In this document: piece after piece, positions 17,195 to 25,909 of the stretch
Layout: the number at the start of each line of letters is the position of its first letter
Numbering within the stretch: the stretch's first letter is position 1
DNA from: Nitrososphaerota archaeon
GTDB taxonomy: Archaea > Thermoproteota > Nitrososphaeria > Nitrososphaerales > Gagatemarchaeaceae
Reading direction: 5' to 3'
Length of the DNA stretch: 35,997 nucleotides
Assembly: GCA_027886905.1 (NCBI GenBank)
Contig: JAPCJO010000014.1
Span: 1-35,997 of the forward strand
Program-made: the position numbers and the translations under genes
The notes under the pieces: model-generated
What the model was told of the DNA's origin: nothing
Databases searched by the model: none
The model's input: only the letters and a program-made list of their open reading frames with translations

Positions 17195-17441
17195 GAAAAT
17201 CATGCCCAAACCGCGTGTACGTTGGTGGACGAGCTCCTCCCGGCGCCTGCGTTCTGTTAGATTCGGCACAGGAATACGGCTCAAGGCACCATGCTTAGGC
17301 GCAGGGCATTGAGAATCGTGCAAAATGCGGATATTCTCGCCATGAACTATAGAGCACCCATAGACCGGGTGGAGCACTATATTTGGCAATAGAATATGTC
17401 GGGGAACCATATATGAGGTGCGGAGGCCTGCTCGGTCGAAG
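17195..17441. promoter_or_regulatory. Divergent pst control region with pstS promoter
   Basis: No coding sequence or RNA gene is evident in these roughly 250 bases. Near pstS a TATA-like CATATATG lies at about 17408-17415, 27-34 bases before the start. It overlaps a short inverted repeat, ATATG (17394-17398) and CATAT (17408-17412). The remaining 200 bases are unusually long for an intergenic stretch in this window and may hold regulator sites. Confidence 0.5.
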
Positions 17442-18644
17442 ATGAAATTTTCAAGAACAGGAATCAGCACAACAGCAATAGCAGCGATTGCGGTAGTGGC
17501 TATTATAGTCGTGGGCGCTGGGGCATACCTAGCAGCCTCCGGCTCCAAGACCACGACTACAGTCACAACTACAGCTCTATCGACAACCACATCTGTCTCG
17601 ACATCCTTGACTACGTCTACGGCGGTGGTGAACCCCACTGTTTCCGTGAAGCTTACCGGAGCGGGGTCGACATTCATCAATCCAGTTCTTCAGGCGATGA
17701 TTTCGGCGTACCAAGCTGCCACTCCAACAGTGGCAATCAACTACCAAAGCGTGGGCAGCGGAGCCGGAATCTCCGCCCTTGAAGGGCACACCGTTGACTT
17801 CGCGGCGTCCGACGCGCCACTCCAAGCAGCAGACATCGCAAAGGCGCCAAACGCGCTAACAATCCCAACGACGATAGGCGCAGAAGCAATCGCCTACAAC
17901 GTCCCCGGGATCGCTTCGAACCTCCATCTCACAGGCAAGGTGATTGCTGACATCTTCTCGGGTAACGTCACAACTTGGAACAACCCCGAGATACAGTCCT
18001 TGAACACCAACGTCACATTACCATCGAACAGCATCCTCGTCGTGCACAGGTCTGACAGCTCCGGGACGACATTCGTGTTCACCGGATACCTGAGCCAAGA
18101 GAGCGCTGGGTGGAACAAGACGTACGGCCAATCCAAGACCATCGGCTGGCCGGTCGGCCTCGGTGCCAACGGCAACGCGGGCGTGGCTGGTGTCGTTCAG
18201 GGAACGACATACACAATCGGCTACGTCGAGCTGGACTATGCGATAGCAAACAAGATGACTGTTGCTTCAGTCGAGAACAATGCAGGTAACTGGGTTCTTC
18301 CCACACTCGCATCCTCGGCAGCGGCAGCGACATCCGTCACGAGCCTCCCAGCCGGTAACGGGGTCTGGTCCACTTTCAACCTCCTCAACCAACCCGGAGC
18401 GAACACATATCCCATCGTGACCTTCAGCTACATTCTCGTCTACAAGGACCTGTCGGTCAACACCGACTTGAACGTCAACAGCGCCGACGCCCTAGTGAAC
18501 TTCCTATACTGGGCGGTCAACACGGGCCAAGGACAGGCCCAGGGCCTCTCCTACGTCCCGCTGCCTGCCAACGTGGTCGCCATAGACGTTGCTACAATCC
18601 AGTCAATCACCTTCGGAACAACCGCACTAGCCATACAACAGTGA
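17442..18644 (+). CDS. pstS: Phosphate ABC transporter, substrate-binding protein
   Basis: It captures phosphate outside the membrane for PstCAB. The N-terminal helix (residues about 8-30) is a signal/anchor, followed by a Thr/Ser-rich linker and the binding domain. That domain begins VSVKLTGAGSTFINPVLQ and includes YQSVGSGAGI, VDFAASDAPL, VVHRSDSSGTTF and IGYVELDYA, which are the phosphate-contacting segments of the family. I chose ATG 17442 because the signal sequence starts there; the frame is open eight codons further back across the TATA box. There is no lipobox cysteine, so anchoring is probably by the N-terminal helix. It is first gene of the pst cluster and is followed at once by a hairpin terminator. 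Confidence 0.95.
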   Translation: MKFSRTGISTTAIAAIAVVAIIVVGAGAYLAASGSKTTTTVTTTALSTTTSVSTSLTTSTAVVNPTVSVKLTGAGSTFINPVLQAMISAYQAATPTVAINYQSVGSGAGISALEGHTVDFAASDAPLQAADIAKAPNALTIPTTIGAEAIAYNVPGIASNLHLTGKVIADIFSGNVTTWNNPEIQSLNTNVTLPSNSILVVHRSDSSGTTFVFTGYLSQESAGWNKTYGQSKTIGWPVGLGANGNAGVAGVVQGTTYTIGYVELDYAIANKMTVASVENNAGNWVLPTLASSAAAATSVTSLPAGNGVWSTFNLLNQPGANTYPIVTFSYILVYKDLSVNTDLNVNSADALVNFLYWAVNTGQGQAQGLSYVPLPANVVAIDVATIQSITFGTTALAIQQ

Positions 18645-18688
18645 GTGGTGTCACATCTCGATGTGCACCACCCTCCGTCTTTCTTTTT
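18645..18688 (+). terminator. Hairpin plus T-tract directly after pstS (terminator/attenuator)
   Basis: GTGGTG-T-CACAT (18645-18656) can pair with ATGTGCACCAC (18661-18671) around a 4-base loop, with one bulged T. It is followed by a pyrimidine run ending CTTTCTTTTT. It begins on the base after the pstS stop codon. Confidence 0.75.
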
Positions 18689-18695
18689 ATCATTC
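18683..18695 (+). promoter_or_regulatory. Possible separate promoter for pstC
   Basis: TTTTTATCATT lies about 25-32 bases before the pstC ATG, the right spacing for a leaderless archaeal transcript. It overlaps the T-tract of the upstream terminator, so its promoter role is uncertain. Confidence 0.4.
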
Positions 18696-18717
18696 TCATA
18701 GTCCCCTGTGACTTCCG

Positions 18718-19653
18718 ATGAAAATCTCCGGGGATCGGATATTCAACGTAGTTTCGGCTGTTGTCGCCGCCACCGCCGCGGTCATCCTCGCCATCACAGC
18801 CTATACCCTCGCCACAGGTTCGGCTCCCATCCTCCAGAAGGAAGGATTGAGCTTCTTCACCGGGATCATGTGGAACCCCAACCCCGCACACGAGGTGTTC
18901 GGGGCGCTCCCATACCTTGAGGGCACACTAGTCACATCAGCAATCGCGCTCATCATTGGCGTCCCGCTTAGCCTGGGAATTGCGATATTCCTGTCGGAGA
19001 TGTCCCCCGCGACAGTACGCGTCCCAATTTCCTACCTAGTCGAGCTGCTGGCAGCGGTCCCAAGCGTGATTTACGGACTTTGGGGGCTCTTCGTCTTCAG
19101 GTTCTACGTAAAGGACTACCTGGAGATCCCCCTGAACAAGTACCTCGGATGGATCCCCGCTTTCAAGGGAACTCCCTACGGCTTGGATGTCCTGACCGCA
19201 GGACTCATCCTCGCCATCATGATTATCCCGACCGTCTCCTCGATATCCAGGGAGGTTCTAAGGGCTGTCCCCAACCCGATAAGGGAAGGGGCCTACAGCA
19301 TCGGGGCGACGCGCTGGGAGGTCGTCAGCAAATGGGTGGTTAGCTACGGCCGCTCGGGAATCTTCGGCGCGGCCATCCTCGGTCTGGGAAGGGCAGTCGG
19401 AGAGACCATGGCCGTCACAATGGTAATCGGCAACTCCGTGGGGCCGGACGCCATTCCCACCTCGCTCCTAAAGCCCAGCCAGACAATGGCCTCGCTCATA
19501 GCAAGCAACGTGCGCGACGCGTCCGACCCATTGTCGTTCTCCGCGTACATCGGGGTGGGCCTGATGCTGCTGATACTGGGGTTATCGATCAACGTCATCG
19601 CACAGGTCATGGTGACTCGTCTTCTCAAGGTGAAGGGAGGTGCCGTCGAGTAG
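18718..19653 (+). CDS. pstC: Phosphate ABC transporter, permease PstC
   Basis: It is one of two integral membrane subunits of the phosphate importer. The 311-residue product shows about six hydrophobic helices. It carries the ABC-permease coupling (EAA) loop, REVLRAVPNPIREGAYSIGA followed by TRWEV, near residues 180-205. The GLGRAVGETMAVTMVIGN segment is typical of PstC/PstA. The gene starts 73 bases after pstS, past the hairpin, and its TAG abuts the pstA ATG with no gap, indicating translational coupling. Confidence 0.95.
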   Translation: MKISGDRIFNVVSAVVAATAAVILAITAYTLATGSAPILQKEGLSFFTGIMWNPNPAHEVFGALPYLEGTLVTSAIALIIGVPLSLGIAIFLSEMSPATVRVPISYLVELLAAVPSVIYGLWGLFVFRFYVKDYLEIPLNKYLGWIPAFKGTPYGLDVLTAGLILAIMIIPTVSSISREVLRAVPNPIREGAYSIGATRWEVVSKWVVSYGRSGIFGAAILGLGRAVGETMAVTMVIGNSVGPDAIPTSLLKPSQTMASLIASNVRDASDPLSFSAYIGVGLMLLILGLSINVIAQVMVTRLLKVKGGAVE

Positions 19654-20520
19654 ATGTCGAACTACGCGGTGAGGCGGTTCAAGGACAGGCTCTTCTTCTT
19701 CCTAGGGATTGCGTGCATAGTGCTGGCCGTCCTCCCCCTAGGGAGCATCCTTCTGGAGGTTATCGTCAAGGGACTCCCAACGCTGAGCCTCAACTTCCTG
19801 ACGACCGTTCCCGGGCCAGGCGGAGCGAACGTTGGCGGGATAGGTCCGGCGATCCAGGGCAGCCTGATCCTCATCGGCCTGACAAGCCTGATAGGAATCC
19901 CATTGGGTGTGCTCTCAGGCATCTACCTCGCTGAATATGGTGATGCCCCCTACGCTCGGGTGATGCGTTCGCTGAACGACGTCCTGACGGAGTTCCCCTC
20001 GATCGTCGTGGGTCTCACGGTTTTCCTCGTCGTCGTCCTCAAGGTGAGCGGCTCTGTGGGGTTGGGCTTCTCGCCTCTGTCTGGGGCGATAGCGCTCTCG
20101 TTCATCCTTATCCCCATTGTTGCGCGGACCGCGGAGGAAGCCATCAAACTGGTCCCGAACGCGCTCAGGGAAGCGTCGATGGCCCTCGGCGTGCGGAAGT
20201 GGAGGACGACTCTGAGCATAGTCTTGAGCGTCGCCAAGGCCGGCCTCGTGACCGGGATTCTCCTGGCGGTAGCTCGGGTGGCGGGAGAGACCGCGCCTCT
20301 CATACTCACCGTCCTAGGGAACACCCACTTCTTCGAAGGGTTCAACGAGCCGCTAGCAGCGCTCCCATTGCAAATATATCAAGACGCGCTCTCTGCCGAC
20401 CCGGGAATCCAAGCCAGGGCTTGGGGTGCGGCCCTCATCCTGATACTCGTCGTCCTCTCGCTCAACATCGTGGTCCGATTGGCTACCCGAGGCAGAATGG
20501 GCAACTCGGGGAGAAAGTGA
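19654..20520 (+). CDS. pstA: Phosphate ABC transporter, permease PstA
   Basis: It is the second membrane subunit of the importer. The 288-residue product has about six helices. It has the coupling loop [20 protein letters not shown] then GVRKWRT, and the [17 protein letters not shown] segment characteristic of PstA. It starts on the base after the pstC stop and is followed one base later by pstB, so pstCAB is a tight operon. Confidence 0.95.
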   Translation: MSNYAVRRFKDRLFFFLGIACIVLAVLPLGSILLEVIVKGLPTLSLNFLTTVPGPGGANVGGIGPAIQGSLILIGLTSLIGIPLGVLSGIYLAEYGDAPYARVMRSLNDVLTEFPSIVVGLTVFLVVVLKVSGSVGLGFSPLSGAIALSFILIPIVARTAEEAIKLVPNALREASMALGVRKWRTTLSIVLSVAKAGLVTGILLAVARVAGETAPLILTVLGNTHFFEGFNEPLAALPLQIYQDALSADPGIQARAWGAALILILVVLSLNIVVRLATRGRMGNSGRK

Positions 20521-20521
20521 T

Positions 20522-21379
20522 ATGAACGTGGAGAAAAGGGAAGACCCGGGCATGAGCGAGCAAGAAAGACAACGCGCTCCAACCGACGAATTCGCGATGA
20601 ACACGACAGGGTCCATGGACGTCGCCCCGAAGCTCCAGAGCGAGGGCTTGAGGGCCTTCTTTGGCAAGAACGAGGCGCTGCACGGGATTGACTTTTCCAT
20701 TCGCCCCAACAAAGTCACCGCCATCATAGGCCCTTCGGGCTGCGGGAAATCGACCTTCCTCCGTTGTCTCAACAGGATGCACGAGCTCACGCCCGGCGCC
20801 AAGGCGAGCGGGCAAGTTCTCCTCGACGGCGGGAACATCTACGCGCCCAAGATAGATCCGGTTCTCGTCCGAAGAAGGATAGGCATGGTCTTCCAAAAGC
20901 CGAACCCATTCCCGACGATGGACATCTACGACAACGTCGCCGCGGGGCTCAAGCTCACTGGAATGAAGAAGGGAAAGAACCTGGACGACATCGTAAAGAA
21001 CAGCCTCCAGCAGGCAAGCCTCTGGGACGAGGTGAAGGACGAGCTCCACAAGCCGGGCACGTCGATCTCGGGAGGCCAGCAGCAACGCCTCTGCATCGCC
21101 CGGACGATAGCGATGCAGCCTGAGGTGATCTTGATGGACGAGCCTTGTTCGGCTCTCGACCCGATCGCCACCTCCAAGGTGGAGGAGCTTATGGTGCAGC
21201 TCAAGGGCACCTACACGGTGGTGGTGGTGACTCACAACATGCAGCAGGCCGCGAGGGTCGCGGACTTCACGGCGTTCTTCTATCTAGGGAAGCTGATTGA
21301 GAGCGGGCCGACCGCCTCTCTCTTCGAGAAGCCGAGGGAAGAGCTGACCGAGAGATACCTTACAGGGAGATTCGGGTGA
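20522..21379 (+). CDS. pstB: Phosphate ABC transporter, ATP-binding protein PstB
   Basis: It powers phosphate uptake. The 285-residue product has Walker [10 protein letters not shown], the PstB-specific stretch [21 protein letters not shown]-loop VFQKPNPFP, signature ISGGQQQR, Walker [14 protein letters not shown] and switch [13 protein letters not shown]. About 35 N-terminal residues precede the homologous core, so the ATG at 20522 or the in-frame ATGs 10 and 25 codons later are all possible starts. It is followed by phoU with a 6-base gap. Confidence 0.95.
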   Translation: MNVEKREDPGMSEQERQRAPTDEFAMNTTGSMDVAPKLQSEGLRAFFGKNEALHGIDFSIRPNKVTAIIGPSGCGKSTFLRCLNRMHELTPGAKASGQVLLDGGNIYAPKIDPVLVRRRIGMVFQKPNPFPTMDIYDNVAAGLKLTGMKKGKNLDDIVKNSLQQASLWDEVKDELHKPGTSISGGQQQRLCIARTIAMQPEVILMDEPCSALDPIATSKVEELMVQLKGTYTVVVVTHNMQQAARVADFTAFFYLGKLIESGPTASLFEKPREELTERYLTGRFG

Positions 21380-21385
21380 CTGCCC

Positions 21386-22027
21386 ATGCCACGTCTAATG
21401 GACCTTGGGATGGACAAGCTGACCAACCTCCTGCTCGAGATGGGCGAGCTGTCCCAGCAGAGCGTCGCGGCGGCCATGGACGCCTACAAGGCGGGGAGGA
21501 GCGCCCAGGAGGTCAACAGGTGGTCGAACAAGCTCAAGCAGTTGGACGACCAGGTCAGCGAGCTCGCAATAGAGCTCATCGCTAGGTTCCAGCCGGTCGC
21601 CTCCGACCTGCGCTACATCAAGGCAAGTCTGGAGATTTCCTATGGATTCTACAGATATGGGAGATACGCCCATGACATCGTAGAGGTCCTTGAGACCTTC
21701 GGAGACCTCACGAAGTGCGAGCACACCTTGGTCGAGCCGACCGCGGAGAAGACAAAGGAGATGATCAAGCTGAGCGTCGAGGCCTTCGCCAAACAGGACG
21801 TCGAACTTGCGAAGAAGATCACCGCCATGGACGACTACGTTGACAACGCCTACCGCGACTACATCAAGAAGCTCATGAAGTCGAGGCACGTCGACCTGCG
21901 CTGCGCGCTCTCCGAGACCCTAATCCTACGCTACCTCGAGAGGATCGCCGACCACGCTGTCTACATAGGCAATTCTGTGATCTTCATCGTGAAGGGCGAG
22001 GAGCCGGCGTACGCCGAGAAGAACTAG
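21386..22027 (+). CDS. phoU: PhoU-family phosphate signalling protein
   Basis: PhoU proteins modulate Pst transport and phosphate signalling in the cytoplasm. The 213-residue product has two three-helix repeats, with the metal-cluster motif RYAHDIVEV in the first and ERIADHAVYIGN in the second. It lacks the AbrB domain of the divergent relative at 16117-17145, so this locus has one PhoU with and one without DNA-binding ability. It is the last gene of the pst operon, and its stop overlaps that of the convergent membrane-protein gene by four bases. Confidence 0.93.
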   Translation: MPRLMDLGMDKLTNLLLEMGELSQQSVAAAMDAYKAGRSAQEVNRWSNKLKQLDDQVSELAIELIARFQPVASDLRYIKASLEISYGFYRYGRYAHDIVEVLETFGDLTKCEHTLVEPTAEKTKEMIKLSVEAFAKQDVELAKKITAMDDYVDNAYRDYIKKLMKSRHVDLRCALSETLILRYLERIADHAVYIGNSVIFIVKGEEPAYAEKN

Positions 22028-22419
22028 CCTCTCCTCGACCTGAACACGAAGAGGGCCACCGCCCCGATCAGGGCGAACTGCAGGACGGCGCCCCCCGTGA
22101 AGATGAGGAAGGCCACGACCTGGCCGGTCTCCGCGAAGCTGTAGTGCGTGGGCTGGGGGAGCGAGACAGCGAGCGTTATCACGGCGAGCACCACCGCCAT
22201 GTAGGGCGCCCACTTCGCCCCGCGCGAGATGGCCACGGCGCAGACGATCCAGATGATCTCGCCGACCAATATCGAAGGGAACAGGAAGCTCGGGATGCCC
22301 CCGGTCCCGTGAAGGACGTACAGGAAGAGCACCCCGAGCACGACCGAGGCATACACGAGCCAGGCGATTGCCTTCTCGAGGCGCGTCACGCGCGGACGGG
22401 AGTCTGGTTCGTATTTCAA
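22024..22419 (-). CDS. Small four-helix membrane protein of unknown function
   Basis: The 131-residue product has a short basic N-terminus and four hydrophobic helices (about residues 16-36, 43-64, 70-88 and 98-125), ending RSRRG. Positive charges at both ends suggest both termini are cytoplasmic. I recognise no family motif. It overlaps the phoU stop by 4 bases tail to tail and diverges from marC. Nothing links it firmly to phosphate. Confidence 0.7.
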   Translation of the reverse strand: MKYEPDSRPRVTRLEKAIAWLVYASVVLGVLFLYVLHGTGGIPSFLFPSILVGEIIWIVCAVAISRGAKWAPYMAVVLAVITLAVSLPQPTHYSFAETGQVVAFLIFTGGAVLQFALIGAVALFVFRSRRG

Positions 22420-22493
22420 CGATGCGCCGCGGAGTTTGACGGCGTCACGTTCGCAATTCTTTATACCCGCGGGGGCATCCGCAGCGTAGCCGC

Positions 22494-23129
22494 ATGGCCT
22501 TCGACCTCAGCTCCTTCTTCGCGTTCAACCTCTCGTCGTTCGGGTCGTCTTTCGTCCTTATCTTCTCGGTCTACGATGTCATCGGCACCGTCCCGCTCTT
22601 TCTCGCGCTCACCCAGGACTACAAGGATCAGCGCGGGACGATCGTTCGTGACGCCGTGATCATCTCCACGGTGATCCTCCTCGTCTTCGCCTCTGTCGGC
22701 CCGCTCATCTTTCAGCTCCTCGGGATCACCATATACGACTTCAAGATCGCCGGGGGCATCATCCTCTTCATAATAGCGGTCGACATGCTCAGAGGCAGGA
22801 TCTCGCAGACCAGGACCATCGCCGCCACGGAGATAGCGGCGTTCCCGCTCGCGACGCCCCTCCTCGCCGGGCCAGGGGCCATCTCTACCGTCATGATCGA
22901 AGCGAACCCGCCCTACGGACTGCTCGAGATCTACCTGGTGATCCTTCTCAACTCGCTCCTCGCCTTCGTCATCCTCGAGAGGGCGTCTTGGGTGCAGAGG
23001 GCGCTCGGCAGCAATGGGACGCAGGTCTTCACGAGGGTCGTGGGGTTGCTGATAGCCGCGATCGGGGTAGCCTTCATCAGGGAAGGCGTCGTCGCGATCG
23101 TGCAGTCCACCGCGGGAGGCGCAGGCTAG
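22494..23129 (+). CDS. MarC-family integral membrane protein
   Basis: The 211-residue product has six hydrophobic helices and the family landmarks: DVIGTVPLFLALT in the first helix, KIAGGIILFIIAVDML mid-protein, and FPLATPLLAGPGAISTVMI. Despite the name, MarC proteins have no proven role in multiple antibiotic resistance, and their substrate is unknown. A TATA-like CTTTATAC lies about 37 bases before the ATG. The acylphosphatase start follows its stop by one base, so they are co-transcribed. Confidence 0.92.
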   Translation: MAFDLSSFFAFNLSSFGSSFVLIFSVYDVIGTVPLFLALTQDYKDQRGTIVRDAVIISTVILLVFASVGPLIFQLLGITIYDFKIAGGIILFIIAVDMLRGRISQTRTIAATEIAAFPLATPLLAGPGAISTVMIEANPPYGLLEIYLVILLNSLLAFVILERASWVQRALGSNGTQVFTRVVGLLIAAIGVAFIREGVVAIVQSTAGGAG

Positions 23130-23130
23130 C

Positions 23131-23439
23131 TTGGCGAGTGTGACCTACAAGGTGCTGGTATCTGGCGTGGTGCAGGGGGTCGGCTTCCGCGCTTCGATGC
23201 GCGACATGGCGCTCAGCTACGGCGTCAAAGGATGGGTAAGAAACAGGGGCGACGGGTCGGTGGAGGCCCTGGTCCAGGGAGAGGCCGCCCAGGTGGCCGG
23301 CCTGCTCGAGTGGGCACGGGTCGGCCCCCCGGGCGCGCGGGTCACCTCCGTCGAGAAGCACGCCCTGGAAGGCTTCCCTCCGCAGACAAGGTTCAGCGTC
23401 CTGGTCGAGGACTGGCAGACGGGCCCGGCCAACCGGTGA
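23131..23439 (+). CDS. acyP: Acylphosphatase
   Basis: It hydrolyses acyl phosphates such as carbamoyl or acetyl phosphate. The 102-residue product has the phosphate-binding loop GVVQGVGFRASM with catalytic Arg, and GWVRNRGDGSVEALVQG with catalytic Asn. The start is TTG at 23131. The conserved fold ends around RFSVLVE. The final residues and the TGA stop coincide with the right end of the neighbouring IS element, so the native C-terminus was probably altered by the insertion. Confidence 0.93.
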   Translation: MASVTYKVLVSGVVQGVGFRASMRDMALSYGVKGWVRNRGDGSVEALVQGEAAQVAGLLEWARVGPPGARVTSVEKHALEGFPPQTRFSVLVEDWQTGPANR

Positions 23440-24718
23440 CATCCTCCCACAACTCAAGGTCGTGGGCTTTCAGCCCATGCGGGCGTGTAGTTCCTGTTTC
23501 CTCGACCTGGCTTGCCTCTCCAGTTGTCTGGAGGAGCATAGGTCTGGTCTCCACAGGCTTGAATTCGGACAAGTCCTGCCCTACATTTATTGCGGTTAGG
23601 CAAGCGATGGCCAGACCGCGCTTCAGCACGACGTTTGCGGCGTTGTGGTCGCGATTTAGATGACGGCCGCATCCGATGCAGAGAAACTCTCTGACGCCGA
23701 GGTCAATCTTGTTGAATGCCTCACAGTTGTAGCATTCTTGAGTAGAATACGCGGCGGGGACCCGCACGACCCTCGAACCTGCCTTGAGCGCCTTGTACTC
23801 TGTGAGCCTCACTAGCTGCCCCCACCCCGCGTCGTGGATTGACATCGCAAGCCTGTGGTTCTTGACCATGTTCTTTATCCTAAGGTCCTCGAAGGCGATG
23901 AAATCATGTTTCCTTATCAGATTGGTAGAAATTTTGTGATTGAAGTCAAGGCGTTGGCGCCTGACCTTCGAGTGCTGTGACGCGACTCGACGCCGAGCCT
24001 TCAAGCGATTCTTGGAGCCGCAATTCCTGTGAGACAGGTTCCTCTGGAGATGCTTCAGACGCTCCTCCGCCTTTCTCAGGAACCGCGGGTGTTCGACTGT
24101 CTGACCGTTGGAAGTCGCTATCAGTGAAAGGAGGCCGAGGTCGACGCCTATCGGCGTCTTCGGCTGCTGAGACGATATCGCCGAACCGAGATTCTGCAGT
24201 GGCACGATCTCCTCGAAGACTAGCGAGGCGTACCATCTGCCGTCGGGCGTCCTCACCACAGTGCAGGTCTTCAAGCGGGAGTCCTTCGGGATGGGCCGGT
24301 GGAAAATGGCCGTGACGTTGCCTATCTTTGAGAGGTACAGCCTCCTTTTCGGGACGTTTGGCTTGACCGACCTGTTGTAGGCCTGCGGGTAAGTGAAAGA
24401 CCCGGATTGGGTGGGCTTCTTGAATCTTGGATATCTTGACTGATGCTTGAAGAACGCTTTGAAGGCCAAGTCGAGACGATGTAGGACGTCCTGGGCTACC
24501 TGGGAGTACACCCCTAGGAGCTCCTTATTGACGTGGCGCTCGCCCGTGAGGACCGCCTGCTGGTAGTTGTACGACGTTGACTTGCCTTCAACTTGCCATC
24601 TCTGTCTTCTATGGGCGAGGGCGTCGTTCCACAGGTGCCTGCAGACGGTAAGCGTCCTCGAAAGCCTGGCTTCCTGCTTCTTCGACGGATAAAGGCGAAA
24701 GTGCAGCGCCGTGGGCAT
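23393..24718 (-). CDS. tnpB: Intact TnpB / IS605-family OrfB RNA-guided nuclease
   Basis: About 441 residues, full length. The N-terminus LHFRLYPSKKQEARLSRTL and the LWNDALAHRR segment are the OrfB helix-turn-helix region. RuvC-like catalytic residues are present in order: GVDLGLLSL, FIAFEDLRIKNM and NRDHNAANVV. The zinc ribbon CYNCEAF...CIGCG lies between the second and third. Such proteins cut DNA guided by an RNA from the right end of their own element and help the element persist. No tnpA is nearby, so mobility would need one in trans. The frame has no stop inside the element and terminates about 45 bases beyond its right end, within acylphosphatase sequence. The ATG at 24718 is chosen; a TTG one codon earlier is in frame. 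Confidence 0.95.
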   Translation of the reverse strand: MPTALHFRLYPSKKQEARLSRTLTVCRHLWNDALAHRRQRWQVEGKSTSYNYQQAVLTGERHVNKELLGVYSQVAQDVLHRLDLAFKAFFKHQSRYPRFKKPTQSGSFTYPQAYNRSVKPNVPKRRLYLSKIGNVTAIFHRPIPKDSRLKTCTVVRTPDGRWYASLVFEEIVPLQNLGSAISSQQPKTPIGVDLGLLSLIATSNGQTVEHPRFLRKAEERLKHLQRNLSHRNCGSKNRLKARRRVASQHSKVRRQRLDFNHKISTNLIRKHDFIAFEDLRIKNMVKNHRLAMSIHDAGWGQLVRLTEYKALKAGSRVVRVPAAYSTQECYNCEAFNKIDLGVREFLCIGCGRHLNRDHNAANVVLKRGLAIACLTAINVGQDLSEFKPVETRPMLLQTTGEASQVEETGTTRPHGLKAHDLELWEDVTGWPGPSASPRPGR

Positions 24719-24721
24719 CAA
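23437..24721 (-). mobile_element. IS605/IS1341-type element carrying only tnpB
   Basis: The right end is recognisable by the sequence GTGGGAGGATGTCA (minus strand), a common ending of this IS group, placing the boundary at about 23437-23441. The left end lies at or a few tens of bases beyond the tnpB start (about 24720-24770) but I cannot fix it. No target duplication is expected for this family. Confidence 0.75.
23446..23477 (-). ncRNA. Right-end hairpins of the tnpB element, likely 3' part of its guide (omega) RNA
   Basis: CCCACAAC (23446-23453) pairs with GTCGTGGG (23459-23466), with one G-T pair. An overlapping alternative stem TGGGCT/AGCCCA spans 23463-23477. In TnpB systems the guide RNA covers the end of tnpB and the right end, with the guide taken from flanking DNA. 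Here that flank would be acylphosphatase sequence before 23437. Confidence 0.5.
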
Positions 24722-24841
24722 CGCGGTATGCCTGTTGACTATATACGCCCCCCTGGGTGCTCGCTTTACCTCGGGCTAATGCGTCTGGGCTTCCCACTGC
24801 TAACCGTTAAATCCGGTCCAGAGCGGGGGAACGAGCAGACC

Positions 24842-25855
24842 TTGAAGACGGTCGCGCTGATCAAGGGCGACGGCACGGGCCCCGAGCTCGTCGACGCGAT
24901 GCTCCTCGTCCTGAAGGCGAGCGGCGCCAAGGCCGAGTTCGTGACCTGCGACGCGGGAGCCGAGTGGTGGGAGAAGCACGGAGGCCCTAGCATGATCCCC
25001 GAGGAGACCTGGAGCGCCCTCGAAGACGCGGACTGCTGCTTCAAGGGCCCCACGACCACGCTCACCGGGCCGGGGACTCCGAGGAGCGTGGCTGTGAGCA
25101 TACGTCAGCGGTTCGACCTCTACGCCAACGTGAGGCCGGTCAAGACCTTCCCCAACCAAGTCGGGCCTCTCGGGGCGGTGGACTTCCTGATGGTGCGCGA
25201 GGGGACCGAGGGGCTCTACTCGGGCATCGAGTACAAGCTCAGCGACGACGTCGCCGTCGCGATTAGGCTGATTACGAGGAACAAGTCGACGAAGGTGACC
25301 AGGTTCGCCCTCGAGGAGGCGAGGAAGCGCCGATGGAAGAAGCTCGTGGTCATCTGCAAGGCGAACATCCTGAAGCTCACCGACGGCCTGTTCTTGGACG
25401 CGGCCCGGCAGAACGCGAAGGACTACCCGGGGATCGAGCTCGAGGAGCTCTTCGTGGACAACTTCTCCCAGCAGCTCGTGAAGAACCCGCAGCGCTTCGA
25501 CCACAACGTCATCGTCGGGACCAACCTCTTCATGGACATCCTCTCAGAGGAGGCCTCCGGACTGGTCGGGAGCATCGGTATGATCTACTCTGCGAACTTC
25601 GGCGACGACTACGCGATGTTCGAGCCCGCCCACGGCAGCACTCCCAAGTACGCCGGAAAGGACAAGGTCAACCCGACCGCCACGATACTCTCCGCGGCGT
25701 GGATGCTGGAGTACATCGGGGAGAAGCGGGCCGGGAAGGCGGTCTTCGACGCGACCATGAAGGTCGTCTCCTCCAAGAGAAACGTCACCTACGACCTGGG
25801 CGGGCGCTCCGGGACCAAGGCCATGGCCCAGGCAATCGCCAAGCTGGTCCGTTGA
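24842..25855 (+). CDS. Isocitrate/isopropylmalate dehydrogenase family enzyme
   Basis: This is an NAD(P)-dependent decarboxylating dehydrogenase of 337 residues, normal for the family. It begins KTVALIKGDGTGPELV and has LYANVRPVKTFPN, the REGTEGLYSGIE loop, FDHNVIVGTNLFMDILSEEA with the metal-binding Asp, and FEPAHGSTPKYAGKDKVNP for cofactor binding. RSVAVSIRQRFDLYANVRP suggests an isocitrate-like substrate site, but isopropylmalate or homoisocitrate cannot be excluded. I start at TTG 24842: the homology begins there and a TATA-like TTAAATCC lies about 35 bases upstream. The frame is open further into the tnpB element but that part is not homologous. Confidence 0.92.
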   Translation: MKTVALIKGDGTGPELVDAMLLVLKASGAKAEFVTCDAGAEWWEKHGGPSMIPEETWSALEDADCCFKGPTTTLTGPGTPRSVAVSIRQRFDLYANVRPVKTFPNQVGPLGAVDFLMVREGTEGLYSGIEYKLSDDVAVAIRLITRNKSTKVTRFALEEARKRRWKKLVVICKANILKLTDGLFLDAARQNAKDYPGIELEELFVDNFSQQLVKNPQRFDHNVIVGTNLFMDILSEEASGLVGSIGMIYSANFGDDYAMFEPAHGSTPKYAGKDKVNPTATILSAAWMLEYIGEKRAGKAVFDATMKVVSSKRNVTYDLGGRSGTKAMAQAIAKLVR

Positions 25856-25909
25856 GCGCAGACCCGCCTCACAAAACTTTATCTAGATTCTGCCTTGGTC
25901 GAGTCTCGC

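Noticed and set aside
23446-23477. Short repeats near the tnpB end considered as a CRISPR or attachment site
   Set aside because: There is only one hairpin pair with no repeat-spacer array, and it is explained by the IS right end.
24593-24841. Upstream extension of the dehydrogenase frame from 24593
   Set aside because: It runs antisense through the tnpB element and across the TATA-like box; family sequence begins at 24842.
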